From positions 13,662,501 to 13,726,500 of the forward strand of contig CM049404.1 of the NCBI GenBank assembly GCA_026929865.2: DNA of 64,000 nt, given 5' to 3'. Of the stretch, positions 11,715-25,600 are shown piece after piece; the first letter of the stretch is position 1; each line of letters begins with the position of its first letter. Both the position numbers and the translations under genes were made by a program. The stretch comes from Hyperoplus lanceolatus. Taxonomy: Eukaryota; Chordata; Actinopteri; Uranoscopiformes; Ammodytidae. The notes below the pieces were generated by a model. It saw only the letters and a list, made by a program, of their open reading frames with translations, ran no database searches and was not told the DNA's origin.

Positions 11715-12275
11715 AGAGGACCTATTATACTACTTTTCTGGTCTTAATTTCTTGTTTTACACTGCTATAGAGCAACCTGACACGAATCACATCACAAAAA
11801 ACTATGTAGATTTTCGGGAAGCTCTTTCTCTTATTTTGGCGATCCAGCACGTCCTGTCAACACTTGAGTGTGTGTGCTTCGGGCATCTTCGGCGATCCCC
11901 CCCCCCCCCCTCCTCCTGCAAACCCCACTCCGTTGTGATTGGTTACCTTCCTTCCGGAACACTTTCAGTGGCGGGAAGCGCGAGCATGGACCTATAAGGA
12001 CGCGAGGCAGACGCGAACAGGGAAGTGACAGCATTACTATACATGGAAACATCCGCGTGGTGACTTCACAAAGTTTTATGCGACGGTAGACCGTGACTTC
12101 TCGACTGGCTAGAATAGTGTTTAGTGCTCTGCACAGACACCCCAGACGGTCAGCAGGGAATACGTCGAAATGCATGTAAGTCATTATTTGATAATTTAGT
12201 ATGGTTAAGCATGACTATGAATCATCATAACAACGTTTATAGGTCATAATAGTCAAAAAGCATCATAGGTTCTCT
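11715..12275 (+). mobile_element. TTAA-flanked MITE, family 1 copy A
   Basis: The ends are AGAGGACCTATTATAC and, inverted, AGAGAACCTATGATGC, flanked by TTAA at 11711-11714 and 12276-12279. A second copy in reverse orientation lies at 32088-32699 and shares both ends and most of the interior. TTAA duplication is known for piggyBac and Kolobok elements; the AG start does not decide between them. It includes a C-run (about 11896-11910). The strand given is an arbitrary reference orientation. Confidence 0.82.
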
Positions 12276-12279
12276 TTAA

Positions 12280-13780
12280 GTTGAAATGATCTGTCCAAAA
12301 AAATCTTAGATGCCAATGTCTAAGTGTCAGTATGTCCATTTGGGGGAGTGAAAGCACACCAAGGACCAACACATTGCTATCTGAGGTTTCATTTCAAAGG
12401 CCTATCTGAGCTAAAACATTTAGATATGAAAAGTGTTGAAATCTTACTCCGTAAAATCCACTGAATCTTATTACATACAGTCATACAATTGGACGATGAG
12501 CAAAAACCACTGAAAAAAAATGACGGTGCTTTTCATAAAGGGAGAATAAAAGGACGCAGAGCGTCTGCCTTCATTTCTGCAGAGGTAACCATACACTCTC
12601 TAATAAGGACACTGGAGGCACAGCAGCAGCTTTTTCAGAGAGAAGAATATCAGAAAGAAATCTACTGAGGGAGCAAAGGATCGTGCATTAAGGACTGTCT
12701 TGCATTTCAAGGCTGACAACAGCAAGACATCATACAAAAAACATTCTATCGTTCTTTTCTTGTAATCATCCTCGATAATGACACTCTTTAATCCCAAGGG
12801 GCGGTTGATAGATGTTATAAAATGGGGAGAGCCTCAAATGAAAATATTGCCTTTTGAAAACAGTTTTGCAACTCAAAGGTGGAACGTTTCAGTGACAGTC
12901 CAGCAACCGCAGATGAAATGATGCCTGTCAAATTGCCTTAAAAAATTAAAGAAAATCAGCACTGACACACTTTGTAGACCACTGCAAAAAGGCTCTGTAT
13001 GGGAAGCTTGCATGGTCCAACATTAACTATTTATACTTCTGTTCCCTCTTCTGCATCTTCCAGTGAAAATAAACTAGTGAAAAAGCGAAAGCATTCTGCC
13101 AATGACTATATAATTTGTAGTTTGAATAATGTGATTTGGTATAACTACCCTATTTCCTGAATGTCGTCACTTTGCCAACAGTATCAATTTTTTTAATTCT
13201 TTGTTCAAAATGTAAGGGTTTTCGATATTTCAACCTGACAGGGGATTGACATTTTTTACAATGTTTAATTATAAAACAAAGCATATTAATGTATTGCACA
13301 ATTGAAATAGTTACAAGGTAAGTAGCTTAATTTGAAACTGGTACGACTACAGTAAGCATATGCATGGCTAGGAATACTAATGTCGGTCTGATGGTTGGTT
13401 GGATTGTCGTGAATTTGTGGGTGAAAGAGGATGAAGCACTGACTTTGGTAGTCATGTTCCTCTTATCTTGCGTCACGTTGAGGCTGATAGTTTTGGATTT
13501 GATTGATTTGTCTTGACGATCGTTTATTGACAGCTTTAGGTCAACTAATTTGTTGCCTCACAAACAAAACTAATCCAGAAGTTCCTATAAAATCTGATAT
13601 ACTGTATATTCCTATCTTTTCTTATCAGCAGATCTTTCATGTGTTTAGTAATGGTTCTAAATACTACACTTCCTGTGGACAAAATATACTGGATTCATCC
13701 AGATAAGAATTTGATTGTTTAAATTCATTTTTGCTTTGCTCATTGGTTGCTTGTCTGTCCTCTTCCATTTTTCCCTGGTC
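12280..13780. other. Non-coding, nothing recognised
   Basis: 1.5 kb of AT-rich sequence. No supported gene or repeat end is seen. Confidence 0.5.
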
Positions 13781-13841
13781 GTGGTGAGACGGTGTGGATC
13801 TAGTCTCCCCTCTGGCAACATCTGAGAATGGATCGCCTACG

Positions 13842-14345
13842 AGTAAGATGTTGCAGTGGTTAAAGATACCACCTGGAGACGTGGGGTGAAATCCCGGTGC
13901 TGGAAACCTTAGTTTTCCATGGTGGAGACGAGACGAGATGGTGTGGATCCTCTGGCATCATCTGAATTCGTCCTGCATCCATACTATTTGCACTTTTCTT
14001 TAGTATTACCATCTAAACATCTGGACAATGATCAAAATCCTTCGTGATTTTTCTCTACCTATGACATCTATTGCAGCATGTCCGTCCTGGGAGAGGGATC
14101 CCTTACTCTGTCAACTCTCCCTGAGATTTCTTCTATTTTTTCAATCCCGGTAAAGGGTTTTTTACTGGGAGTTTTTCCTCAGCCGAGCTAAGGGTGTAAG
14201 GGCAGGGTGTCATATTGTTTCATATTTTATCATGTTGTGTCATATTGTACCATACTGTATCATATTGTATGGACAGTAAAGCCCATTGAGACGAATGCTA
14301 TTTGTGATTTTGGGCTATACAAATAAAACTGATTTGATTTTGATT
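13842..14345 (+). repeat. SINE-like repeat with tRNA-type head and LINE-type tail
   Basis: The head resembles a decayed tRNA promoter: GCAGTGGTTAAAGATACC as A box and GGTGAAATCCC as B box (about 13852-13900). The body contains GGGAGAGGGATCCCTTACTC and GGAGTTTTTCCTCAGCCGAG. The tail reads TTTTGGGCTATACAAATAAA and ends in a GATTT tandem (about 14320-14345). This tail is common in fish interspersed repeats and is thought to be borrowed from a LINE. The 5' boundary is uncertain, because similar GGTGTGGATC/CTCTGGCA sequence also occurs at 13788-13830. Confidence 0.65.
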
Positions 14346-14726
14346 TGATTTGATTATTTCTTATCAAAGACAAATGTTAAGGTCAGTGAGGGCAGCATTC
14401 AGATAGATAAGCTGAAAGGAAATGTAGATAATGATAATAATCATGATTAATATTCTAAAAGACCTATTTTGATTCTACTACAACACTGCAATATTATCCT
14501 CTGCCACCCGCTGAAGAACAGATTTCTTTTTTTTTTCATAAAAAATAAATACAAAATCCTGGAGCTTCATACAAGGTTAACCAAGACTGGCTTTGATGGG
14601 TGTAAACTTGGTAGTAGACATTTTGTCAGGAACTCTATCTGCACTTAGACATTGTCTTCATTTTGATTTTGAAAATGTGTGGTTACACATTTTTACTTAT
14701 ACCAGTGGATGCAACCAGTATTCTCT
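14346..14726. other. Non-coding, nothing recognised
   Basis: AT-rich sequence between a SINE-like tail and a hAT element. Confidence 0.5.
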
Positions 14727-14734
14727 CGTTAGAG

Positions 14735-15690
14735 CACTTGTCAAACTCAAGGCCACATCTGGCCCGCGACACGTTTTGATCTGGCCCGCGAATCAATTCG
14801 GCCGATTTGAATCAATTCTGGAAAAAAAAAAACATTTTTTTTTTTCTTCTTCATGGAGACTGTGCCATATCCGCACGTCACATACTCTCCCAACTGTTAG
14901 GAAACTTACGTGGCTTACAACTAGGAATGTCTGCTGAAAGTTCTACAGCTCAGGATTTTAAGCCATGAATTGATGAACTTGCATCTAAGAAGAGCTGTCA
15001 GTTTTCTGAGGGCTGTAAATAGGCCAATATGTGTGGCCATATAGCATGCTAATATTGATGATTGATTGTGTCAAGTGTCTAAGGCAGTGGTGTCAAACAT
15101 CCGGCCCGCGACTTGTAGAGCACACATTTCTGAGCATTTAAAAAAAAGTAAGTTAAATTAAAATTAAATTAGATTGGGAAAAACGTATTCCAAAACAACA
15201 AATAACCTCTGTATTTAAAAATAAATCAAAACAGTAGAAGTTGCACTTTTATTCAATTGTATTTTGTACTGTCTGCATGTTTGCACAAAATATGTCCCTG
15301 TACATATAGTAGACAAAATTGGACAACTGTAAGGTCAGTGCCTGTTGTATTTGTGTATTCAAATAAACAGTTGTTTATTTCATTAGTGCGTATTGGCATC
15401 TTGGAGCAAAATACCTCCAAAATTGTTGTGCTCCGCGCCGCACCTCCTATTCCCATGGCCAGCAGCAACCTTTACTAAGACATTTCCTGGGGGCTACAGA
15501 GATCCCTCGTGATCCGTGATAATGTAGGTTACATATGTAGGCTGAGTTATAAAGCATATAACTGAAAAACAAAGCTAAATATTTGGATTTGACATATGTA
15601 CGTTTTTTGCCATTATTTTACTGGTCCGGCCCACTTGAGATCAGAGAGGCTGTATGTGGCCCTCGAACCAAAATGAGTTTGACACCCCTG
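14735..15690. mobile_element. hAT-superfamily element (956 bp)
   Basis: The right end on the minus strand reads CAGGGGTGTCAAACTCATTT, and the left end reads CACTTGTCAAACTCAAGG, a worn version of the same terminus. An exact 8-bp duplication CGTTAGAG flanks it at 14727-14734 and 15691-15698. Subterminal GGCCCGCGA repeats occur near the left end. No transposase is visible. A second left-type end lies inside at 15085. Confidence 0.85.
15085..15115 (+). repeat. Internal second copy of the hAT left terminus
   Basis: CAGTGGTGTCAAAC followed by GGCCCGCGAC repeats the outer left end arrangement (14735-14775) about 350 bp inside the element. No separate right end or matching 8-bp duplication was found for it. 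Confidence 0.65.
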
Positions 15691-15698
15691 CGTTAGAG

Positions 15699-16551
15699 GG
15701 AACAAATAAGAGATTTAAGATTTTCACACTTTCGTATTTAAAGAGATCTTTTAACTCATCTTTAACCTGTTCTAGATTTAATTCACAAAGGACAATGTAA
15801 TCCATGCAAAAGCATACTGTTCCCCCTTGATTGTCTTAATTATTATTCTCACCCTTTCCAGTTTGACTTCATCCTTGCTCTCACTGAAACACTAAAGGTT
15901 ATTTGCAACCTTCTCTGTTACATCGACTGCCCCTGTGTCAAACTGTTTCCGCTCTACAGTACAATTCCAGCCAGTCTGGTCAAATGCTGCGCGGGTTTCC
16001 TGTTTAATTTGGTTTCCACTTGAAAGCCCAGTGAGCCAGGATCAAATGTTATCTATGACTCTATCACCAGCAGGACTTTGTATGATACATCTAACACAAC
16101 AAGTTAACACCTACATCAATTATATTTACTTTCGCAAGGAAGTGAATGGGCTATGGGCATATGGTAAAACTAAATGGACATTTAAATGGCCAGACTACTT
16201 TTGATATGATAACATTTGATAATGTAATTTTTCACATTATGGGTTACTTTTTTTTTACATTTGACCTCCTGTCATAAAAAGACACATTAAATTGAAGAGG
16301 TCACTTTTAAGAACATTTCTGAAATCTAAAAAGCAATAATTTCAATTTGCTGAGACTGATCTGTGAAGTAATTATAATTGAATTTTGCCACAAAAAACCA
16401 GCTGGTGTGTGTTGATGTAAAGATCTCTCACACGTATGGTCTGTGGGTCAACACAGCAATATGTTTCTCCTTAGCACTAGCATCTTGGATTAAATGTCAT
16501 CAAGTCCTAAAGTAGAAATGAAATTATTCCTACTTTATTGTCTAAGGTATT
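15699..16551. other. Non-coding, nothing recognised
   Basis: About 850 bp between a hAT element and a TTAA element. No supported gene. Confidence 0.5.
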
Positions 16552-16555
16552 TTAA

Positions 16556-17066
16556 AGCTCCCATATTATACACTTTTCTGTTCTATTATACACCATATTA
16601 TATGGTCTTAGTGGTCCCTAATACGTTTTTCTTTAATTGTTTGCTGAAAAAAACTTTAAGATAATTTATTGTACTATGCTGATGTTCAGCTAATCTCACA
16701 ATGGCCTATTTTTTAAAAAGAGCTGAAGCTCCCCTAGTAAATATACAATCTTTGAGCTCCCCCCGCCCCCTGTCCGGAAACGAAGCCAGATACGCCTCGC
16801 CCTCTGTCTGTCAGGGCCGTGGACCAATAAGAAATAGGGGTGTGGGCTGCACAGTGGAAGCTTCTGGCTTTCCAGTTTTTGAGGTCAGAAACGAGGAGAA
16901 TTCTGACTGGAGTATATTGGGGGGAGGGGTGGGGGTTTCAGAAAGGGGGAGAGTGAGAAAAGGAGAGATTGTTATTTTTTTAAATATTTTGGCAGTCTCT
17001 AGGCACACCGTGGACCCATGGATATGTTAGAACACATTTAAAACGTGCATTTAGCATATGTGACCT
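16556..17066. mobile_element. TTAA-flanked MITE, family 2 (511 bp)
   Basis: The left end is AGCTCCCATATTATAC and the right end inverted is AGGTCACATATGC. TTAA lies at 16552-16555 and 17067-17070. The interior has a GC-richer core (16760-16960). No transposase is seen. The ends resemble those of the 11715 family in outline (AG, then CC, then TAT). Confidence 0.7.
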
Positions 17067-17070
17067 TTAA

Positions 17071-17455
17071 ATCATAATATATTTTTTCTGTTGCTCCGAA
17101 GAGTATAAATATGCTTATATTACTTTTCTGGAAGCAGTTCCTAAGAATGAACCATCTGGTTGGGCTTTTTCCAATACAAATCCAATGTCAACTGGGAACT
17201 GAAGTTTGACAATTGATCATGGTAAGCTGATGCCTGAAGATCGTCATGCTGTAGAGCCCGCAAATGTTCTACATTGTTTTACAAGCTCATACAGTCGTGG
17301 TTCAAATCACAGATGTGATTAAGACATGTCAGCTCCCCGAGTTGGCTACCTACCTCTGCGACTTTCACCAAGGATAGATGTGCTTATTATCTCAGCAAAA
17401 ATATACTGTATATACCTGACTGTTATGATTGAAACTGATTGATGGTTTTAATGAC
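17071..17455. other. Non-coding, nothing recognised
   Basis: Short AT-rich spacer between two TTAA elements. Confidence 0.5.
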
Positions 17456-17459
17456 TTAA

Positions 17460-18029
17460 AGCTGGGGTATATGATTTGGGAGAAAATAGCAGTTGGGATA
17501 GAGATTCGAATCCAAATACCTCAACCGCTCCAATTCTCTCTGGTCCCTCCCTGACACGCTCTACCTGATGTAGCTCCTCCCTCCGATCAACAGTTATGCG
17601 CGTTAAATATCTTTTCAACTAGTGTCTTTTCCGGTCTTTCCTCGTGCTGTCTTAGTGGTGTATGCAGTTGTTGTGAAACGGGAAATAGGACATTTAGGGC
17701 CGTTGATTGTAGACATTGCTGTTCGTTGGCTGGCGTAGTGCCAAACTGTCACACTACTAGGGTCGTGAACGCTCACGCATCTGACGCAACAACGTCTGTG
17801 CCAAAGTGAATGGACAGTCCCAACAGCCAATAAGAACTGAGAATCGGAGCCTCGCTCTGATTGGTCAAAGTATACATGAGCGGTGGCAATTTTTGGGGGC
17901 AGCACACAGATGCACGGGAGAGCAAAGTGATGAGTAGATATTCTCAGACCACTTCACCTACATATAGCTGAATGGCTAATGTGACATTTTTTGCCAAATA
18001 TTACAGTGAAAAAGTTACCCACCCCAGCT
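17460..18029. mobile_element. TTAA-flanked MITE, family 3 (570 bp)
   Basis: The left end AGCTGGGGTATATGATTT and the inverted right end AGCTGGGGTGGGTAAC share their first nine bases. TTAA occurs at 17456-17459 and 18030-18033. The interior is non-coding. Confidence 0.8.
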
Positions 18030-18033
18030 TTAA

Positions 18034-19269
18034 ATAGAGCAGTTACATTCTGACTCATTCAAGAGATGTTGATAGTCATTGTCACAACTGAGAAAATTCC
18101 CACAAAATAAATATGCAATAAAAATAAATAAATGAAATGATTATGAATCTGCCATTCAAAGATGAAATGAGTTGTCCTTCACACAAAGCCTCACAGTGAA
18201 AACAAGGCAACTGTGACATTAGGTGACTGAGACTGCTGCTCAGTGTGGCCTTTAGCTGGTTAATGAGACAGAACATTTAGCCAGTTTTGATCTGGTTGTT
18301 TTGTTATGTGAGCAGACAACTGTAGAACCCATTTAGCAGCCAAATACATGTGGCTTTGATTTTGACAATGCTGCCTGCGTCTCTTCTGGTTCTCTCTTAT
18401 ATAATTAATCAAAGCCTGAATTTGGAAGAAGGGACACAGAAATCAAGCTATACTTCCACATGCAATGTATGTGAATGTTTCACTCCAGTTGTCGGATTTA
18501 AAGGAGCTGTAGACAGGCCATTTGACAGATATTTGTCTAAATTCTTGTTAGCAATGGAAAGGCAGTGAAAAGACTGCAGTGTTTGTCTCGAAATCATGAT
18601 TTTGTCGGCATGGTTGACAGTTTTTCCCTGATGTCCTGTCTTATACTGTCAAGTGGTTAAATAAAGTGACAGTGAAAATTGAAAAGGTGTTAAAAGTGCA
18701 TGTCTGCCCCCCTCGAGTTTCCTGAACAGAAACCCCTGTACATGGCTTTTAGATACCAGAACAAATGTCTATATAAGACAATATTTTACCGTCTGTGCTG
18801 ACATATTGGAAACTAGAAGCCTCTTCTTCTTGTAGTTTATCTTTGTCTTGACAGCTTTTTTGTTTGAATCAAATTTGGGAAATGTTCATCAAACCAGGCA
18901 GGGATGAGATGTAATTTCCACACTAAAAATGAGGCATCAGTCAGACATTGCCTCGAGCCATACGACCGCACCACCACATATGACCAATATCAGATTACTG
19001 TCTATTGCCATCATTGCAAAATTATTATTATCTTTAAAGTTCATATCAGCAGCTTATAAGATAAAAAAGAAATTGTATTAACTGTGTTGAATACAAGTTG
19101 AAAGTATAACATTCAACTTTGAAAATTTGATAAAAAGTTGGTGTCATACAAATTTAAATATGTTAAATGCATGAGGATGTACGTTAACTGTCATATGTGA
19201 AATCTTTATGCAATACAGTATATATATTAATAATTTTGATTACAAGCAGCTGCTGTCGCTGCGCAATAA
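18034..19269. other. Non-coding, nothing recognised
   Basis: 1.2 kb without a supported feature. Confidence 0.5.
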
Positions 19270-19515
19270 TTTTGGTATCACTTTACAACAAGGTTGCATT
19301 AATTAACTGCTAATTAGTTAAGTTAATGCTATTACTGCTTATTAAGCATTTACTAACTGTTAATGCTTAGTTATTTATGGTTAATTAATGATTGGTTAGG
19401 AATTAACTATGTTTAAGTAACTAATTAATGAATGCTTTGTTAATGTTTAATAAGCATTAAGTAAGCATTAACTTAAGGTTAGTTAATGCACCCTTATTGT
19501 AAAGTGTTACCAAAA
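19270..19515. mobile_element. Short palindromic MITE (246 bp)
   Basis: The ends TTTTGGTATCACTTTACAA and TTGTAAAGTGTTACCAAAA are inverted with one mismatch. The interior is built of TTAATTAA- and TAAGCATTA-rich inverted sequence, so most of the element could fold back. The target-site duplication is unclear, so the superfamily is unresolved. Confidence 0.75.
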
Positions 19516-19644
19516 CGACTATACTGACATGATGCAGCAAGCAATTGCAATGGAAGCTTACAAAACCTTTTTCTAATTAATGTGTGACCTGGGGAGGCAC
19601 ACTGGACTGTGAAATGACATCACTAAATGCAATAAAACCCCTTA

Positions 19645-19880
19645 AGCCCAGTTCAGACCAAAGATTTGCCTTGCAACAGCTGGCGATGAGACAATTTTAG
19701 AACGTCGCGGGGGAGAAATCGCAGCGGTGTGAACTGCTCGTTGCAGCGCGTTGCAAGCCGTCGCAGAAGATTCAACATGTCAAATAGCAAGGTCCAGTTT
19801 TAGAACGTCTCAACCGTTTTGTCGCAAGGAGTTGCGAGTTGCAAGCATTTGCAAGGCGAATCTTTGGTCTGTACTGTGCT
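19645..19880. mobile_element. PIF/Harbinger-type MITE (236 bp)
   Basis: The left end AGCCCAGTTCAGACCAAAGA pairs with the inverted right end AGCACAGTACAGACCAAAGA. TTA flanks it at 19642-19644 and 19881-19883. Subterminal TTGCAAG and GTTGCAAG repeats follow on both sides. No coding capacity. Confidence 0.82.
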
Positions 19881-19883
19881 TTA

Positions 19884-22220
<2,337 letters not shown>

Positions 22221-22224
22221 CAGC

Positions 22225-22605
22225 TGTGGCTTAGGTGATAGAGAGGGTTGTCCACTGAACAGGGTTGTAGGTTCTATCTCAATTCCCTCCTGTCCACATG
22301 TCAAAGTGTACTTCAGTGAGACACTAAACCCCAAATTCATCTTGATGGTTACCCGAATGATTGAGATAAAAACCTTTTTTCACTTTTATTGGATAGTATT
22401 AAGCACATAGCTGAAATGGGGAGAGAAAGTGGTGGAAGACATGCAGTAAATGGCCTGGGCCGGAATCGAACCTGGATCCGCTGCGAGAAGGACTTTTTCC
22501 TTAATAATATGTGCTCTACTGGTGAGCTACTGGGGTGCCCCGAGAGACAGAAACCTTGTAGAGTGATTTGGATAAAAGCTCTTTATAAATGTAGCCATTT
22601 AGCAT
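22225..22605 (+). repeat. tRNA-derived SINE interrupted by another SINE
   Basis: The plus-strand head contains GTGGCTTAGGTGATAGAG (A-box region) and GTAGGTTCTATCTC (B-box region, about 22267-22280). A body with TTCAGTGAGACACTAAACCC follows. After the inserted SINE (22377-22550) the tail resumes with GAGTGATTTGGATAAAAGCT and TTTATAAATG, the usual 3' end of this kind of fish SINE. Confidence 0.72.
22377..22550 (-). repeat. tRNA-derived SINE nested in the 22225 SINE
   Basis: On the minus strand the head reads GGGGCACCCCAGTAGCTCAC with CAGTAGAGC as A box, and GGATCCAGGTTCGATTCC supplies the B box. The T-rich left border is its A-rich tail. An exact AAACCTT duplication flanks it at 22370-22376 and 22551-22557. 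It resembles the SINE at 59000-59180 and is probably the same family. Confidence 0.78.
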
Positions 22606-25600
22606 TTAGATGGCAAGTGCAGAGTCTTGTCTGCCCATGCTACAGTAATAAATGGTTTAACTCCCTCTAGTTTTAGTTTCACTACAGAAGTCCTTCAGAA
22701 GCCGCCTCTAGCAGAAAACTATTCGTTGGTAATGTAATCTCAACTTTGCTTGCTCAAGTTGTTTCAGATTTATGTCAGTCAGCTCTTGTGATCTTCCTAC
22801 GGCTTCTGTGCTGCACAGTTAGGAAGTCAGATTTTGTGACACTCAATAATTTGTTTCATGGTTTAACTTCAAATATGTACACACTTTTTTATGCTGATGC
22901 TTTTTTTTTTCTTATTCCCCACGGTTGATAAATTCAGACGGCAGATGTAGAAGATGCTGCTTTAAACCAGAAAAGAGTTTGAGTGCGTATGAATCAGTGG
23001 ATGAACATCTTTTAATGTGCATGAACCAGACCAGTATTAAAGTAGAATAGTTGTCCTTGAGCCAATCCGGCCTTATTGAATAGGTTTTAATCCAAGAAAC
23101 GGTAAACGCACATACAATGCTATACAGTACAAAACAATAGTTGACACAATGTTGACGAATGAGAGAAAATTTTAAATTTTTAGATTTTCTTTCCTATTTT
23201 GAAGGTCAAAATAGCTGGCTTTCACTGTGCCTTTTCATATGATGATGGACACGTAAATAAAATGTTGGTCATCCTTTCCAAATATTGTTTGTCATGGCAC
23301 CTTAGTATGGGCATGGGGATTCAGACAAAAGCTGTCACCTTTGAGCATCCCTACCTATCGGCCACACATGCAACGTCTCAGCTGCTGCATTGCTGCTTCT
23401 AAAATACCTGTCTTTCTACACAGAGTTTTCATGGATAATTCCCATTAATATGAAGTTGTTTCATGTCATTTTATGAGGCATATGATTAATTTCAACAGTA
23501 ACCCTTCTGCTTCTTTGCTTTTCTCTCCACATTTTCACTTGTGGGAAGATTTATTTTGCAAGGGACACACCAGGAAATGGTTAAACTACAGCGAAAGCTG
23601 CTATTATGAGGTCAATATGACTGTCAACGATGTATTTCTCTATCAGTTAAAGCAGAAAGACCCAAGAGTGATGCGCGTCTCTGACAAAAATAGGCGAGCC
23701 TCCTAAGGTGAAGTGGAACGTCAGTTGGAGGTTGAATGTGTGGCCGTTGTAGCGGGAAACAAAAAAAACAGTCGCAGATGCACAGTAGACCCAGACCCAG
23801 GCCAGACCAGGCCTTACATCCAGCAATGCTACCTCAAAGTAAACTTTGCCCACCAACAGTCCTAGTCTGCCAATGCTCCCCTTACTGCAGATAGACTGCT
23901 CTGGAACTGATATCATCCTTTCACCTCCCTAACCTCACAGAGTGGAGTCCTGTGACATGGCTAGCTGAAGCACTGCATGGACCCTGTTTATATTGTGCTG
24001 CCTGTTTGTTGCTGTAGCCTGAGAGAGAAGATAATGTAACTCAACACTGACTTTGGTTCTGCCACAAGGATCAACTGAGTAGAGCTAGTGCAACAATTTT
24101 AATTAATCGATTAATCGATTTAAAATATGTCTTATTGTATTACTTTATAGTTGTATCTATGAGCTGTGCCTCAGTGCAAATGTAGCTTTATATGTAATGA
24201 CTTGTGATGTGGCAGGCATGCCTGTCAAAAGCAGCTTTGTTAACTCGATTCCCTTTCAAAGAAGAGAATAGGCAGAAAAAGGAAGATCTGTGGGTGTTGC
24301 GTGTCAGCCTTGTAGACTGATGGCTTTCAGTTGTCCCAGGCCATTACACTGTGCCTTGTCTGCACAGCCTCTCTGCCTCAGTTATCTTGTTTTAAGCCAG
24401 AATTGGTTGGGCAAATTGCACTGCTTGATGTACTGTAAACACTGAATGACATCGATGTTAGAGGCTGACATGCTTTGTGCACGTATTCCCCTGGCATGCA
24501 CTTAGAGACATAGACCTTGACAGGGTCTGTGGCATGTGTTCATTCTGCACTCTGCAGACTGGCAGCAGTCAGCTGACTTGTTGATTAACACATGGTTGAA
24601 ACAGCAGACTTTAGCACACCTGACCCCTAACTATGCTCATGTTATGTCTGCCTTTGTGGTCTATATAACTGTTCACCCTTCCCATCTGTGTTTCTTTCCC
24701 ACTTGGAAGCAATGAAAGTGTGAACATGTTATTCGCACTGCTCTGGTGTCATCTTGTAGAGTAAAATTAAACCGTTGTGCAAAGTTGTTTGGAAGGTGTT
24801 AATAATGATTTCTTTGTCCTAGTAGACAGCAGCACTGAACAATTGCCTTTTAGCCATTGGCACCTATACATTTCACTCCTCACCTTCTGTGTCAGGGTGA
24901 TAGATGGGCTTATATTTGTCTCTAGGTAACCATATGTTCTTCAGAATAAAATATGAAGTGATAGCACATTCCCTGTTGCACCAATGAGCCATATTGAAAC
25001 TTCTCTCAAAGAGGCCGTTTAAAACACCATCAAATGAGGCTCAGTCCTCTTCGCCACACCCAGGTTCCAATCGGGCCCAGGATCATTCTCAACATGTCAT
25101 TCCCCTTTCTGCCCCATTGCATCTCTGTTTCTCCGGACTATCAACAAAGCATTGAAAATGCCCATGAAAAACTAATAATAATAATAATTACGGCACCTGC
25201 TAGTTCTGCACCATTACAAAAAAAACTGTTCAAATACTTTCCAAAATGTGAAGACAGAAAACTCTGTTAGAGGTTAAATGTTTGTTGTAAAATTCAGTTT
25301 TCAGTTTAGTTGTTTGCAAAATCATGTCAGCAATGTTTCATATAAGCAATGTTTTCCCCCTCCTTTTAAATATATTACCCTTTTTGTTTTTTTATTTTGT
25401 TGCTGTCGTGTATTGTAGTGCTGTCGTGATGTGTCGAGTTCCTATGGGAGTGGGAGCTGCAGTCAAGCTACCCTGTGGGGAATTTTCACCTGAAGGATTT
25501 TCACTGTTGTAACTATCACACAATTTCAGCATTATGTCAAGAACCGGGACAGGCAGAGCTTATCATGTTTGTGTTGGCGAGATTTCTTGCTCACTGGACT

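Noticed and set aside
11868..12089. Peptide similar to one at 32267-32548, looking like a conserved small protein
   Set aside because: The similarity is explained by two copies of the same TTAA MITE; frames differ in length and contain local duplications.
24101..24125. TTAATCGATTAATCGATT palindrome
   Set aside because: Short AT-rich palindrome without flanking duplication or longer element ends.
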